In this document: positions 17,049 to 25,641 of the stretch, piece after piece
Layout of the letters: every line of letters begins with the position of its first letter
Numbering within the stretch: the first letter of the stretch is position 1
Origin: UBA1731 sp964440985
GTDB lineage: Bacteria; Verrucomicrobiota; Kiritimatiellia; RFP12; UBA1067
Reading direction: 5' to 3'
NCBI GenBank assembly: GCA_964440985.1
Contig: CAYTWE010000016.1
Location: forward strand, 1 to 40,280
Length of the DNA: 40,280 nucleotides
Translations under genes and position numbers: made by a program
The notes under the pieces: model-generated
The model's input: only the letters and a program-made list of their open reading frames with translations
Databases searched by the model: none
Told to the model about the DNA's origin: nothing

Positions 17049-17059
17049 GAGCGGATTTA

Positions 17060-17068
17060 TGTTATAAT
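17060..17068 (+). promoter_or_regulatory. Extended -10 promoter of the AICAR transformylase gene
   Basis: TGTTATAAT is an extended -10. Predicted transcription start is near 17075, leaving about 65 nt before the start codon at 17141. No -35 is evident. Confidence 0.6.
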
Positions 17069-17140
17069 ACACACAATTGTTTTGCATCGGCAAAAGCGTC
17101 AGGTGCGCTTTGCCACGGGCAGAAAGTGAAGGGAAGAGAA

Positions 17141-18439
17141 GTGAAGGATCTCAAAGAGGCGTACAAGACCATCGAGGCGGATCATTTCGCGCCGAAGATG
17201 GAGATTTCGTTCATCGATGGGGAGCGCCGCAACACACTGTGCTACGAAAAGGTGACATGGAACATCGCCGGTGAGGAGAAGGGGCTTCGCTACGGCGAAA
17301 ATCCAGGGCAGGAGGCTGCGCTGTACAGGCTTGTGAACGGCAACATGGCACTTGGCGACGTTGAGATGCTTCTCCCTGGACGGTATCTCGCCTCCGTTCC
17401 GGAGCTGCTGCAGAGCGGCAAGCATCCCGGCAAGACGAACGTTACCGATACGGACAACGCGCTCAACATACTGCGCTATCTGATGGACAGGCCCTGCGCC
17501 GTGATCGTCAAGCACAACAATCCGTGCGGCGTTGCGACAGGCTCGACGCTTTCTGAGGCATATTTCCGCGCCAACAAGGCGGACCGTCTTGCTGCGTTCG
17601 GCGGCGCAATCGCCCTGAACCGCGACTGTGACATGGAAACCGCGAAGCTTATCGTCGAGAATTACGCTGAAGTCGTCGTGGCGCCTGATTTCGCGCCTGG
17701 CGTAATGGATGTCTTTGCGGCCAAGAAGAATCTCCGTGTGTTCAGGATACGCAACATGGCACGGTTGACCGACTATGTTGCCAAGCATGTCATAGACTTC
17801 AAGAGCCTGATAGACGGCGGCATGGTTGTGCAGACGTCGTTCTGCGCAAACGCCAGGCGTCCCGAAGACCTGATTCCGGCGTACTGCAACCGCAAGATCA
17901 CAGACAAGGCCACCGGCAGCGTGACGTACGAAGAGCACTCGATCAAAAGGCTGCCCACCGCGAAGGAATACGAGGATCTCATCTTCGGCTGGCTTGTCGA
18001 GGCTGGTGTGACATCGAATTCCGTGCTGTACGTGAAGGACGGCGCCACTGTCGGGATCGGCACCGGCGAGCAGGATCGCGTCGGCGTTGCCGAAATAGCA
18101 AGGGACAAGGCGTATACGAAACACGCGGACTGGATTGCCTGGCAGAAGTACCAGAAGCCGTACAACGATCTCAAGTTGGCGTTCGGCGAGGAGGATGGCG
18201 CAAGGAGGCAGGCGGAGATCATGGAGCAGACCAGATCGGAGAAGGGCGGCCTTCCCGGATGCGCGATGGTGTCTGATGCATTCTTCCCGTTCCGCGACGG
18301 TGCAGAAGTCGGCATCCGCGAGGGCATCACTTCCATCGTGCAGCCCGGCGGCGCAATCCGCGACTGGGATGTCATCGATTGCTGCAACGATGCCGGCGTG
18401 GCGATGGTTTTCACCGGACAGCGCAGTTTCAGGCACTGA
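17141..18439 (+). CDS. purH: AICAR transformylase, single-domain (PurH C-terminal half only)
   Basis: Transfers a formyl group from 10-formyl-THF to AICAR, the ninth step of purine synthesis. The 432-aa protein consists only of the AICARFT region: LRYGENPGQEA opens the domain, KHNNPCG carries the catalytic Lys124-His125, and QPGGAIRDWDVIDCCNDAGVAM closes it. The N-terminal IMP cyclohydrolase (MGS-like) domain of usual 510-530-aa PurH is absent, so the final cyclisation must be done by another gene product. The GTG at 17141 is preferred because AAGGGA (17129-17134) lies 6 nt upstream; an in-frame GTG at 17126 lacks such a site. purC lies 4 kb downstream in a separate unit. Confidence 0.92.
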   Translation: MKDLKEAYKTIEADHFAPKMEISFIDGERRNTLCYEKVTWNIAGEEKGLRYGENPGQEAALYRLVNGNMALGDVEMLLPGRYLASVPELLQSGKHPGKTNVTDTDNALNILRYLMDRPCAVIVKHNNPCGVATGSTLSEAYFRANKADRLAAFGGAIALNRDCDMETAKLIVENYAEVVVAPDFAPGVMDVFAAKKNLRVFRIRNMARLTDYVAKHVIDFKSLIDGGMVVQTSFCANARRPEDLIPAYCNRKITDKATGSVTYEEHSIKRLPTAKEYEDLIFGWLVEAGVTSNSVLYVKDGATVGIGTGEQDRVGVAEIARDKAYTKHADWIAWQKYQKPYNDLKLAFGEEDGARRQAEIMEQTRSEKGGLPGCAMVSDAFFPFRDGAEVGIREGITSIVQPGGAIRDWDVIDCCNDAGVAMVFTGQRSFRH

Positions 18440-18493
18440 CCGCTTAATTTTCATTTAGACACCAACAATCAGAACAGAGACAGGAACGCAACA

Positions 18494-18883
18494 ATGCAAG
18501 CCATCTACGAGTACACCGGCATCGTCGAAACGGTATGTGAACTCCAGACGTTCGCAAGTGGATTCACGAAACAGGATCTCGTCCTCACCGACGACAACGA
18601 TGTGCAGACGAAGTATCCGAACCACATCGCATTCACTTTCAAGAAGGACAACACGGCCAAGCTCAGCAACGTTCAGAAGGGGCAGCGCGCAAAGGTGCGC
18701 TTTGCAATCGATGGTCGCGTGTGGCAGGATCCGAAAACCGGGAAGAACCGCTACTTCACCGATCTGACGGCGCTCAACCTTGAACTTCTTGACGGTGACG
18801 GCACATCGACCGAACCCATGCCTGAACCTGCCGATCCGGCTGGCGATGTGCTTGCTGGCGACACCGACGATCTGCCGTTCTGA
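18494..18883 (+). CDS. DUF3127 OB-fold protein with SSB-like acidic tail
   Basis: A 129-aa protein resembling DUF3127 members, which have an OB-fold like single-stranded-DNA-binding proteins. The body has the expected pattern: an N-terminal strand with TGIVETV, the YPNHIAFTFKKDN region, QRAKVRFAIDGR, and a strand with YFTDLTALNLELL. A disordered Pro/Asp-rich stretch follows and ends in DTDDLPF. That tip closely resembles the DDDIPF tail by which SSB recruits repair and replication proteins. Nucleic-acid binding is inferred from the fold and tail. AGGAA lies 7 nt before the ATG. Downstream prmC begins 5 nt after the stop, so the two are likely co-transcribed. Confidence 0.8.
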   Translation: MQAIYEYTGIVETVCELQTFASGFTKQDLVLTDDNDVQTKYPNHIAFTFKKDNTAKLSNVQKGQRAKVRFAIDGRVWQDPKTGKNRYFTDLTALNLELLDGDGTSTEPMPEPADPAGDVLAGDTDDLPF

Positions 18884-18888
18884 CGCGC

Positions 18889-19767
18889 TTGAAAACATGG
18901 AATGACATCATCGGCCTTGCCGTAGGCTATCTTCGACAGTGCCGAGTTCCGGACGCACAGACCGCCGCCGAACTGATGGCGGCGCGTCTCCTCAAGTGTG
19001 GACGCGGATTCCTTGCATCGCATCTCGACAAGACGGTCTCCGAGCCATATCTTGAGGCCATGCGACGCGGAATGACGCGCCTCTCGAAAGGTGAGCCTCT
19101 GCAGTACGTTCTCGGCGAATGGGATTTCAGGAAACTGACGCTCAAATGCGACAGCCGCGCCCTCATACCGCGTCCAGAGACTGAAGAACTGGTCGAGCGC
19201 GTGATACGGTATGCAAGGCATGGCGTTCCGTCTGCATCGAACGGCAAACCGTTCATTGTCGATCTCGGTTCCGGAAGCGGATGCATAATACTCAGCCTCG
19301 CCAAAGAGCTTGATGACGGAATTTTCCTCGGGACCGACTTGTCCGCTGACGCCGTCGCGCTGGCGACGGAGAACGCAAGGCTTTGCGGGCTTGACGGCAG
19401 GGTCAAGTTCGCCGTTGCGGACGGACTGGACGAGTTTGAGCCGGAGACGGTAGACATCATCGTATCGAATCCGCCGTACGTCACGGTCGCCGAATATGAG
19501 GCGCTCGATCCCCGCGTAAGGGATCATGAGCCGCGCATGGCGCTTGTCGGAGGTGATTCAGGGTTGGATTTCTACGACAGGTTTGTCGGCGATGCAATGA
19601 ATGTGCTGAAGCCTGACGGTGCAATATTTCTTGAAATCGGCGAGACGCAGGGCGAGGCTCTGCGCTGCATTCTTTCAGACTACGGTTTCGGGAACGTGAC
19701 GATAGAGAGGGACTTCGCCGGACACGACCGTTACGCATTCGGCAGACTGAAATCGGATTTGAGCTGA
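18889..19767 (+). CDS. prmC: Release factor glutamine methyltransferase PrmC
   Basis: Methylates the glutamine of the GGQ motif of peptide-chain release factors RF1 and RF2. The 292-aa protein has the N-terminal helical domain with EPLQYVLGEWDF, the bridging RPETEELVERV, SAM motif VDLGSGSGCI, and the diagnostic SNPPYV motif (Asn194). It ends normally. The start codon is TTG at 18889, 5 nt after the DUF3127 stop; no ATG or GTG in frame gives the complete N-terminal domain, and no strong Shine-Dalgarno is visible, so translation probably depends on coupling. Confidence 0.94.
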   Translation: MKTWNDIIGLAVGYLRQCRVPDAQTAAELMAARLLKCGRGFLASHLDKTVSEPYLEAMRRGMTRLSKGEPLQYVLGEWDFRKLTLKCDSRALIPRPETEELVERVIRYARHGVPSASNGKPFIVDLGSGSGCIILSLAKELDDGIFLGTDLSADAVALATENARLCGLDGRVKFAVADGLDEFEPETVDIIVSNPPYVTVAEYEALDPRVRDHEPRMALVGGDSGLDFYDRFVGDAMNVLKPDGAIFLEIGETQGEALRCILSDYGFGNVTIERDFAGHDRYAFGRLKSDLS

Positions 19768-19794
19768 AATCATAAAATGGAAAGGACTACAAAT

Positions 19795-21420
19795 ATGGCA
19801 AACTCAGTTAAGAAATCGTCCGCCATCGTTGCTGCCCTGTCGCTTTTTGCGATGGGGGCGGCTGCGGACACCCTGACGGTGCAGATGCTTGACGGTGAAA
19901 AATGGTGGGGAGCAGCCAACTACTACGGCACGCAAATGCCTTTCACGGCGAAAAGCAACTTTTCGGTGGATCTCGGCAAGAGCCTCTTCGGCAATCAGGC
20001 CGCCTCGTTGCTGATCTCCGACAAGGGAAGGGTTGTGTGGTGCGACGACCAGACCGCAATAACAATAACGAACGGAAAGATCACTGTAGAGTGCGCGACA
20101 TCCAAACCGCTCGTCCGCAGCGCCGGCAAGACGCTGCGTGATGCATTCCTCAATGCGGCGGGGACGTGGTTCCCCTCGGAAGGCAAGACGCCCGATCTGC
20201 TGTTCTTTTCCGCACCGCAGTACAACACATGGATTGAACTCACATACCACCAGAACGAAAAGGACATCCTCGCGTACGCGAAGTCAATGCTTGACAACGG
20301 ACTGCCGCCGGGTGTGCTGATGATCGACGACACCTGGCAGGCCGGCTACGGCGATTGGAGGTTTGACCCGGTGCGCTTCAAGGATCCGAAGGGCATGATG
20401 GACAAACTTCATGCCATGGGGTACAAAGTCATACTTTGGATGTGCCCGTGGGTGGGAATGGATCTCCCGGCATTCCGCAGGATTGCCTGGGGAATGAACC
20501 CCGATGACGTGAAGGGCTACCCGACGAAGGGCGGATTCCTCATGTCTGGAGGCAGCCCTGCCGCCTCTCAGTGGTGGAACGGATATTCCGCGCTGCTTGA
20601 TCTGACGCATCCCAACGGCCGCGCCTGGTTCAGGGAGCAGCTCGACGGCCTTGTACGCGACTACGCGGTTGACGGTTTCAAGTTCGATGGTGGCGACGTA
20701 AGTTCCTACGCAAAAAACTATCAGGCGTTCAAAAAGGATGCCTCAAGCGGCGATCACACGCTGGCATATGCGCACTTTGCGCTTGAATATCCCGTGTGTG
20801 AATATCGCAGCGCATGGAGATTTCAGGGGCAGCCGGTTGTTGAACGGCTTCACGACAAGGATCATACATGGGAAGCCCTCCAGAAACTGATCCCGGACAT
20901 GATTGCCGGCGGACTTCTCGGACACCCGTTCATGTGTCCGGACATGATTGGCGGTGGACAGTGGACTGCGTTCCTTCCGGGATCGGATTTCGATCCGGAG
21001 CTGTTCGTCCGCTCGGCGCAGGTTCATGCGCTTTGTCCGATGATGCAGTTCTCGGCGTCGCCGTGGCGTGTGCTTGACAAGGCAAAGCAGCAGATCATCC
21101 GCGATACCGTTGCCCTCCGGCAGAAGTTCGCCGATTATTTCGTGAAGCTTGCCCGTCAGAGCGGACACACCGGCGAACCCATGCTCAGGAACATGGAATA
21201 CAATTTCCCTGGTCTCGGCTATGCGGACGTGAAGGATCAGTTCATGATGGGGGACGACCTGCTTGTCGCACCTGTGCTCAAGAAGGGACAGACAGAGCGT
21301 ACCGTCGTCATACCGCCCGGGAAATGGCTTGCCGACGATGGTGTCGCCGTGACGGGACCGACAAATGTCACGGTTAAGACGTCGTTGGCGCGCCTGCCTC
21401 ACTTCCGTCTCCAGCGCTGA
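19795..21420 (+). CDS. Secreted glycoside hydrolase family 31 enzyme
   Basis: An exported retaining alpha-glycosidase of the GH31 family (541 aa). The ATG at 19795 is chosen since GGAAAGGA (19779-19786) lies 8 nt upstream and it opens a clean signal peptide ending FAMGAAA; an in-frame ATG at 19777 overlaps that site. The barrel shows MIDDTWQAGYGDWRFDP, KVILWMCPWV, the nucleophile strand DGFKFDGGD (probable nucleophile Asp298) and CPDMIGGGQW, a conserved substrate-side loop. The C-terminal beta domain includes DDLLVAPVLKKG. It is shorter than typical GH31 enzymes. Family members act as alpha-glucosidases, alpha-xylosidases or alpha-galactosidases; the substrate cannot be told here. It is 27 nt after prmC, an unrelated neighbour. 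Confidence 0.9.
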   Translation: MANSVKKSSAIVAALSLFAMGAAADTLTVQMLDGEKWWGAANYYGTQMPFTAKSNFSVDLGKSLFGNQAASLLISDKGRVVWCDDQTAITITNGKITVECATSKPLVRSAGKTLRDAFLNAAGTWFPSEGKTPDLLFFSAPQYNTWIELTYHQNEKDILAYAKSMLDNGLPPGVLMIDDTWQAGYGDWRFDPVRFKDPKGMMDKLHAMGYKVILWMCPWVGMDLPAFRRIAWGMNPDDVKGYPTKGGFLMSGGSPAASQWWNGYSALLDLTHPNGRAWFREQLDGLVRDYAVDGFKFDGGDVSSYAKNYQAFKKDASSGDHTLAYAHFALEYPVCEYRSAWRFQGQPVVERLHDKDHTWEALQKLIPDMIAGGLLGHPFMCPDMIGGGQWTAFLPGSDFDPELFVRSAQVHALCPMMQFSASPWRVLDKAKQQIIRDTVALRQKFADYFVKLARQSGHTGEPMLRNMEYNFPGLGYADVKDQFMMGDDLLVAPVLKKGQTERTVVIPPGKWLADDGVAVTGPTNVTVKTSLARLPHFRLQR

Positions 21421-21425
21421 ACTGC

Positions 21426-22202
21426 ATGAAACCCCTTCAGGAAATACTTGACGAAGTGAGGGCGAAGATATCTGCGGCCTGTGAACGCTCAGGTCGCAGA
21501 CCGTCCGATGTGGAGATAATCGCTGTCACCAAGACGCACGGACCGGAAACCGTCAGGGAGGCTTGGGACGCCGGTCTTGGCGTCATCGGCGAAAACAAGG
21601 TTCAAGAGGCCATGTGGAAGCAGCCGCTGTGCGTGGCCGGTCCGGAGTGGCATCTTATCGGGCATCTTCAGCGGAACAAGGTGCGTCATGCGCTTGAAAT
21701 GTTCGAGTGCTTCCACTCTATAGATTCATTGGCGCTTCTCGACAGGATAGAGACTGTCGCAGAGGAATGCGGAAAGCGTCCTCGCGTTCTGTTGGAGGTG
21801 AACGTATCTGGCGAGCGCTCAAAGGACGGCATGAAGCCGTCGGACGTTCCGGCAGCAATCGAGCATATCATGACCGCCTGTCCATCCGTCACGCTTGAGG
21901 GATTCATGACCATGGCTCCATTCTTCCCAAGCGAGAAAGTCGAGGAGACGCGTCCGTTCTTCAGTGGCCTCCGTGAACTTAGGGATGCCATGGAAACGAA
22001 ATTCGGTGCAAGTTTCCCTCGGCTCTCCATGGGCATGAGCGGTGACTACCACATAGCCGTGGAGGAGGGAGCCACATGGATTCGGCTCGGTACGGTTCTC
22101 TTCGGTGAGCGGCCGAAAGCAAAGGCGCAAAGGGCGGTCGATGCCGGTGATGCCGGCGAATCCGGAGAGGGTGGCGGCAAATTTGACCGAATCATGGACT
22201 GA
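21426..22202 (+). CDS. yggS: YggS-family PLP homeostasis protein
   Basis: A single-domain fold-type III PLP-binding protein (258 aa; also called PLPBP or YlmE) that buffers pyridoxal phosphate and affects amino-acid pools. The PLP lysine is Lys36 in IAVTKTH. GENKVQEA, EWHLIGHLQRNK and the phosphate-binding SMGMSGDY follow in family order. The C-terminal 30 residues (KAKAQRAVDAGDAGE) extend beyond the usual end and are low complexity. The start is 5 nt after the GH31 stop with no clear Shine-Dalgarno, indicating coupling to the upstream gene. Confidence 0.94.
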   Translation: MKPLQEILDEVRAKISAACERSGRRPSDVEIIAVTKTHGPETVREAWDAGLGVIGENKVQEAMWKQPLCVAGPEWHLIGHLQRNKVRHALEMFECFHSIDSLALLDRIETVAEECGKRPRVLLEVNVSGERSKDGMKPSDVPAAIEHIMTACPSVTLEGFMTMAPFFPSEKVEETRPFFSGLRELRDAMETKFGASFPRLSMGMSGDYHIAVEEGATWIRLGTVLFGERPKAKAQRAVDAGDAGESGEGGGKFDRIMD

Positions 22203-22210
22203 AGCGTTTA

Positions 22211-22219
22211 TGGTACAAT
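22211..22219 (+). promoter_or_regulatory. Extended -10 promoter of purC with an overlapping inverted repeat
   Basis: TGGTACAAT is an extended -10. Short arms ATGGT (22210-22214) and ACCAT (22224-22228) surround its last bases, which could mark an operator at the transcription start. Predicted leader is about 22 nt and contains AAAGGA before the ATG at 22248. Confidence 0.5.
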
Positions 22220-22247
22220 GTAAACCATTACCAAAAAGGACAGTGAA

Positions 22248-23147
22248 ATGAAATACGACAAGAACCATGCATTGCTTGAATGCTCCATCCCCGGAATTCC
22301 GTCCAAATGCGGAAAGGTGAGGGATGTCTTCGATCTCGGCGACAAACTGCTCATGGTCGTCACAGACCGCATAAGCGCATTCGACGTAATACTTCCGTGC
22401 GGCGTTCCGGACAAGGGCAAGGTGCTCAACATGCTGTCGCTCTTCTGGATGGAGTTCCTCGGCATGAAGAACCATCTCATTACCGCCAACGTGGATGAAT
22501 ATCCGGCTGAACTTCAAAGCTGCCGTGACGATCTGCGCGGCCGTTCAATGCTCGTCAAAAAGGTCAATATGGTCGAGGTGGAGTGCATTGCGCGAGGCTA
22601 TCTCACCGGTTCCGGCTGGAAGGAATACCAGAAGTCCGGTACGGTAAACGGCGAGCGGCTGAGAGAAGGGTATCAGAACGCCTCTAAGCTTGATGAAGTG
22701 CTTTTCACGCCCACAACAAAGGCGGCCATCGGCGATCATGACGAGGCAATCAACTATGCTCAGACCGAAGAGCTTGTCGGAGCCGAGACGGCAAGGGCGC
22801 TTAGGGACGCGACAATCGGGCTTTATTCCAAGGCTGCGGACTACGCCCTTGAGCACGGCATAATCATTGCGGATACGAAATTTGAGTTCGGCAAAGACGC
22901 GGACGGCTCTCTCATACTTGCGGATGAAGTTCTCACGCCGGATTCGTCGCGGTTCTGGCCGAAGGAACTGTACTCTGTCGGCCACAATCCGCCGTCGCTC
23001 GACAAGCAGTTTGTGAGAGATTGGCTGGACTCGATCAACTTCAACCATCAGCCGCCGGGGCCGGTGCTTCCTGATGATGTCATAGCCCGTACGCGTGAAA
23101 TATACGTCAAGGCGTACGAGGAGCTGTCAGGCAAGAAATTCGCATAA
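22248..23147 (+). CDS. purC: Phosphoribosylaminoimidazole-succinocarboxamide synthase (SAICAR synthetase)
   Basis: ATP-dependent enzyme joining CAIR and aspartate in purine synthesis. The 299-aa protein is of the longer PurC type. Motifs in order are GKVRDVFDLGDKLLMVVTDRISAFDV, VECIARGYLTGSGW, EYQKSGTVNG, FTPTTKAAIGDHDEAI, IADTKFEFG, ADEVLTPDSSRFWP and DKQFVRDWL. All are intact. It has its own promoter and is followed after 40 nt by ybaB-recR, possibly on the same transcript. The single-domain AICAR transformylase lies upstream in a separate unit. Confidence 0.97.
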   Translation: MKYDKNHALLECSIPGIPSKCGKVRDVFDLGDKLLMVVTDRISAFDVILPCGVPDKGKVLNMLSLFWMEFLGMKNHLITANVDEYPAELQSCRDDLRGRSMLVKKVNMVEVECIARGYLTGSGWKEYQKSGTVNGERLREGYQNASKLDEVLFTPTTKAAIGDHDEAINYAQTEELVGAETARALRDATIGLYSKAADYALEHGIIIADTKFEFGKDADGSLILADEVLTPDSSRFWPKELYSVGHNPPSLDKQFVRDWLDSINFNHQPPGPVLPDDVIARTREIYVKAYEELSGKKFA

Positions 23148-23187
23148 ACAGTACAACAACAAGACCAACAAATACAAAGGACAGACA

Positions 23188-23505
23188 ATGGGTATCTTTG
23201 ACCAGGTAAAGCAGGCAATGCAGATGCGTTCCGAAGCGAAGCGCATCCAGCAGGAGATCGAGAAGATAAGCGTGGACTATGCAAACGGCGGAATAACGGT
23301 CACCGCCAAAGGCGACTTCACCATATCCAAAATAGCGATATCGCCCGAAACGTGGGCGGAAGTCGCAGCCGGAAAGCATGAACGCTTCGAGACGATGCTG
23401 TTCAACGTCATCAACGGTGCGTTGAAGAACGTGAAGAAAACCACGCAGGAACACATGGCAAAGGTCATGCAGGCCGGTGGGATGGGTGGGCTTTTCGGCA
23501 AATAA
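23188..23505 (+). CDS. ybaB: YbaB/EbfC family nucleoid-associated protein
   Basis: A small dimeric DNA-binding protein (105 aa). It begins MGIFDQVKQAMQMRSEAKRIQQEI, the family's amphipathic helix, then the strand-rich centre (ITVTAKGDFTISKIAI) and a helix ending MGGLFGK. The start at 23188 has AAAGGA 7 nt upstream; a longer frame open from 23095 runs through the end of purC and lacks support. The stop overlaps the recR start by one base (TAATG), the usual ybaB-recR pairing; dnaX, often upstream, is replaced here by purC. Confidence 0.92.
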   Translation: MGIFDQVKQAMQMRSEAKRIQQEIEKISVDYANGGITVTAKGDFTISKIAISPETWAEVAAGKHERFETMLFNVINGALKNVKKTTQEHMAKVMQAGGMGGLFGK

Positions 23506-24110
23506 TGATTGCCCCCATCGAGGATTTAACGCGGGCGCTTTCAAGACTTCCCGGTCTTGGGCGGCGTTCCGCATCGCGAGCCGCGCTTGCCTTGCTCAGG
23601 GAGCCGGCTCGTCTTCTTGATCCTCTTTCCTGGGCGCTCAAGTCGGCGCGTGATTCTGTCGTATGCTGTTCGCGATGTGGAGCGTTTACTGTCAAAGACG
23701 AAGATCCGTGTGCACTTTGCACAGACCCGGTGAGGGACGGAACGGTGATTTGCGTCGTTGAGGAACCAGCCGACATCATATCGATTGAGACGTCCGGCGC
23801 GTTCAAGGGAAGGTATCATGTTCTTGGCGGCAAACTGTCGCCGACGCACAGAATAGGACCTGACAAACTTCGCTTTCACGAATTGGCCGAAAGAATCGTC
23901 TCAGAAAATATTTCCGAAGTGCTTATTGCCGTGTCCACAGACATGGAAGGGGATGCAACCGCCGGATATCTCGCAGAATATCTCGCAAATACGGGCGCGA
24001 AGATGACACGCCTTGCGTTCGGGCTTCCGGCGGATTCAGGCGTATCCTATTCTGATCCCCTTACGTTGAGACGCGCAATAAACAGCAGAACGGATGTTCG
24101 CAGGGTCTGA
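23505..24110 (+). CDS. recR: Recombination mediator RecR
   Basis: Acts with RecF and RecO to load RecA at gaps in single-stranded DNA. The 201-aa protein has the helix-hairpin-helix (LSRLPGLGRRSASRAAL), the zinc finger CCSRCGAFTVKDEDPCALC, and a Toprim domain with VVEEPADII, YHVLGGKLSP and STDMEGDATA. Length and order are normal. The start overlaps the ybaB stop. It converges on the NYN gene with only 8 bp between the stops and no visible terminator. Confidence 0.97.
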   Translation: MIAPIEDLTRALSRLPGLGRRSASRAALALLREPARLLDPLSWALKSARDSVVCCSRCGAFTVKDEDPCALCTDPVRDGTVICVVEEPADIISIETSGAFKGRYHVLGGKLSPTHRIGPDKLRFHELAERIVSENISEVLIAVSTDMEGDATAGYLAEYLANTGAKMTRLAFGLPADSGVSYSDPLTLRRAINSRTDVRRV

Positions 24111-24118
24111 ACCGCATC

Positions 24119-24802
24119 TCAGGAATTGCGGTGGCGTCCCCTGCAGTTGTCGCAGAAGAATTCCGCGCCGGCCCAGGTCGTCTCTTCCTCTCGCCCGCAC
24201 TGTCTGCATACGCGCTTGACAAGTTCGCGCACAAGCTTCATGTCCGCCGCATGATCTTCAAGGGATATCTGCGGGAAATCGCCGATACGCGCCTCAGTAG
24301 AATCGTTCGGCCTACATTGCACACCAACAATCTGAACACGTTTGCCAAGCGATCTTGCGCGACGGATGGCCGGAATCAGATCTTTGTTCTCGCTGACGAT
24401 GATGGCAATGTCCATCACATTGGGAAGGGCGGAGTAATATACAAGATTCGTCGCAATGGAGACGTCAATCCAGCTGCTGCCCGATGGCGACCTTGCGTCA
24501 TCACCACTCACGTCCACTTCGTGAATGTGAGTATCGTAATTGCATGCCCTGTCGAGAAAATCATAGAACGCATACTGCTTTGCAGTGTTGTATCCGGAGC
24601 GCGATGACGGTATCGTTCCGAAATACATGGTCTTCACGAGCGATACGTCTTCGTCAAGGGCATTCGCCACGTCCTCGCAAAGCATACGCGGCAATTTTGC
24701 GTAGTCTACCTCGAAATTATCCTCGCCAAGCTTAGTGAAAAGGGCTGTTCTGCACTTGTAGAGCCATCCGCCATCGATGAAAACAATCGCCTTTTCAGAC
24801 AT
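24119..24802 (-). CDS. NYN-domain (LabA/DUF88-like) protein with C-terminal zinc ribbon
   Basis: A 227-aa protein with a PIN-like NYN nuclease fold: AIVFIDGGWLY holds the first acidic residue (Asp10), SWIDVSIATNLVYY the central acidic helix, and IIVSENKDLIPAIRRARSLGKRV the strand-helix that normally reads SGDxDF. The usual Gly-Asp pair is changed to SENKD, but an Asp is kept. The C-terminus holds four cysteines (199, 202, 217, 220) in CX2C-X14-CX2C spacing, a probable zinc ribbon. Metal-dependent RNase activity is inferred from the fold. AAAGGAG lies about 11 nt before the ATG. It is the last gene of a four-gene operon with envelope proteins, an odd place for such a nuclease. Confidence 0.8.
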   Translation of the reverse strand: MSEKAIVFIDGGWLYKCRTALFTKLGEDNFEVDYAKLPRMLCEDVANALDEDVSLVKTMYFGTIPSSRSGYNTAKQYAFYDFLDRACNYDTHIHEVDVSGDDARSPSGSSWIDVSIATNLVYYSALPNVMDIAIIVSENKDLIPAIRRARSLGKRVQIVGVQCRPNDSTEARIGDFPQISLEDHAADMKLVRELVKRVCRQCGREEETTWAGAEFFCDNCRGRHRNS

Positions 24803-24822
24803 AGGTTGGTTGCTCCTTTAGC

Positions 24823-25611
24823 TTATTTATGAGGACTTTTAGATGGTGTTTCAAGGAGAAAAGGGACACCATCTTCATCATCGCTGTCAAAATACGTAAT
24901 CGGCTTGATGTCCGAAAGAGAAGGGGATGCGGTCTTGGTCTGCACAGCGGCTGGTCTTCCGGACGTCGGTTTTGGTTGCTGCCTCAACGTGGGTGGTTCA
25001 GACGGTGGTAGAGTGCGACCGCTTTCCTCGACGGCGTTGTAGTAGTCGGGATAGAGTTTTCGGCGATGCCGCTCTATCTGCGCCTGACGTTCCGCTTCCT
25101 TTCGGGCCAGTTCGCGCTCGCGTTTCAGTTCTTCGCGGGCTTTCCGCAACTCCTCGTTATGGGCTTTTTCGCGGGCATCTGAAAGCGCTTGAGCATCTTT
25201 CTGTTGCTTCTCGTACGCGGACTTCATTGCAGCCTGTTCATGTTCAAGTCGTTCAATGATTGGCTTCATCACGTCCTGCAATGCAGATTGCGTGACCTGA
25301 GGCTGCGGAGCAACCACCTGCACCGGTGTTTGGCTGTTGCGTCTGCTGTCATTCAGTGCGTAGTCGAGCAGCTTGTCGGACAACGCCTGATTCCTGTTTA
25401 CGACAACAGTCAAGACAAGCGCGAACGTGCATACGACGACAACAAGGAGTATTATGAAGAACACGCTCAAGCCAAGCATTCGTTTTCTGGCTTTTGCCTG
25501 TTCTGCGTCAATGTATTCCTGAAACGCCTTCAGGACAGGAAAATCGCTTGAATTTCCTTCACCGGAGGGCACTATGCTGAGCGTATTGTCCATAGTTAAC
25601 ATAACCGCCAT
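24823..25611 (-). CDS. Single-pass membrane protein with long coiled coil, unknown function
   Basis: I do not recognise the family. The 262-aa protein has a short N-terminal cytoplasmic part, one strong membrane helix at about residues 46-71, and then a charged coiled coil at about 115-190 rich in Glu, Lys, Arg and Ala. A low-complexity Pro/Ser/Thr tail ends in an acidic DSDDEDG patch. The layout resembles TolA/TonB-like envelope proteins, but no C-terminal TolA or TonB domain is seen. ATG codons at residues 1, 4 and 7 are all possible starts; none has a clear Shine-Dalgarno. It lies 30 nt after the cyclase-fold gene and 20 nt before the NYN gene. Confidence 0.7.
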   Translation of the reverse strand: MAVMLTMDNTLSIVPSGEGNSSDFPVLKAFQEYIDAEQAKARKRMLGLSVFFIILLVVVVCTFALVLTVVVNRNQALSDKLLDYALNDSRRNSQTPVQVVAPQPQVTQSALQDVMKPIIERLEHEQAAMKSAYEKQQKDAQALSDAREKAHNEELRKAREELKRERELARKEAERQAQIERHRRKLYPDYYNAVEESGRTLPPSEPPTLRQQPKPTSGRPAAVQTKTASPSLSDIKPITYFDSDDEDGVPFLLETPSKSPHK

Positions 25612-25641
25612 TATGCGCTATTCATGATGCCGTCATCAACA

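Noticed and set aside
17099..18454. A 451-aa open frame on the minus strand
   Set aside because: It is the exact antisense shadow of the AICAR transformylase gene. Its translation has no recognisable motif and is rich in His, Arg and Val as expected from reversed codons.
24131..24607. A 158-aa plus-strand frame opposite the NYN gene
   Set aside because: The minus-strand NYN protein has an intact fold and a Cys4 ribbon; the plus frame has no motif.
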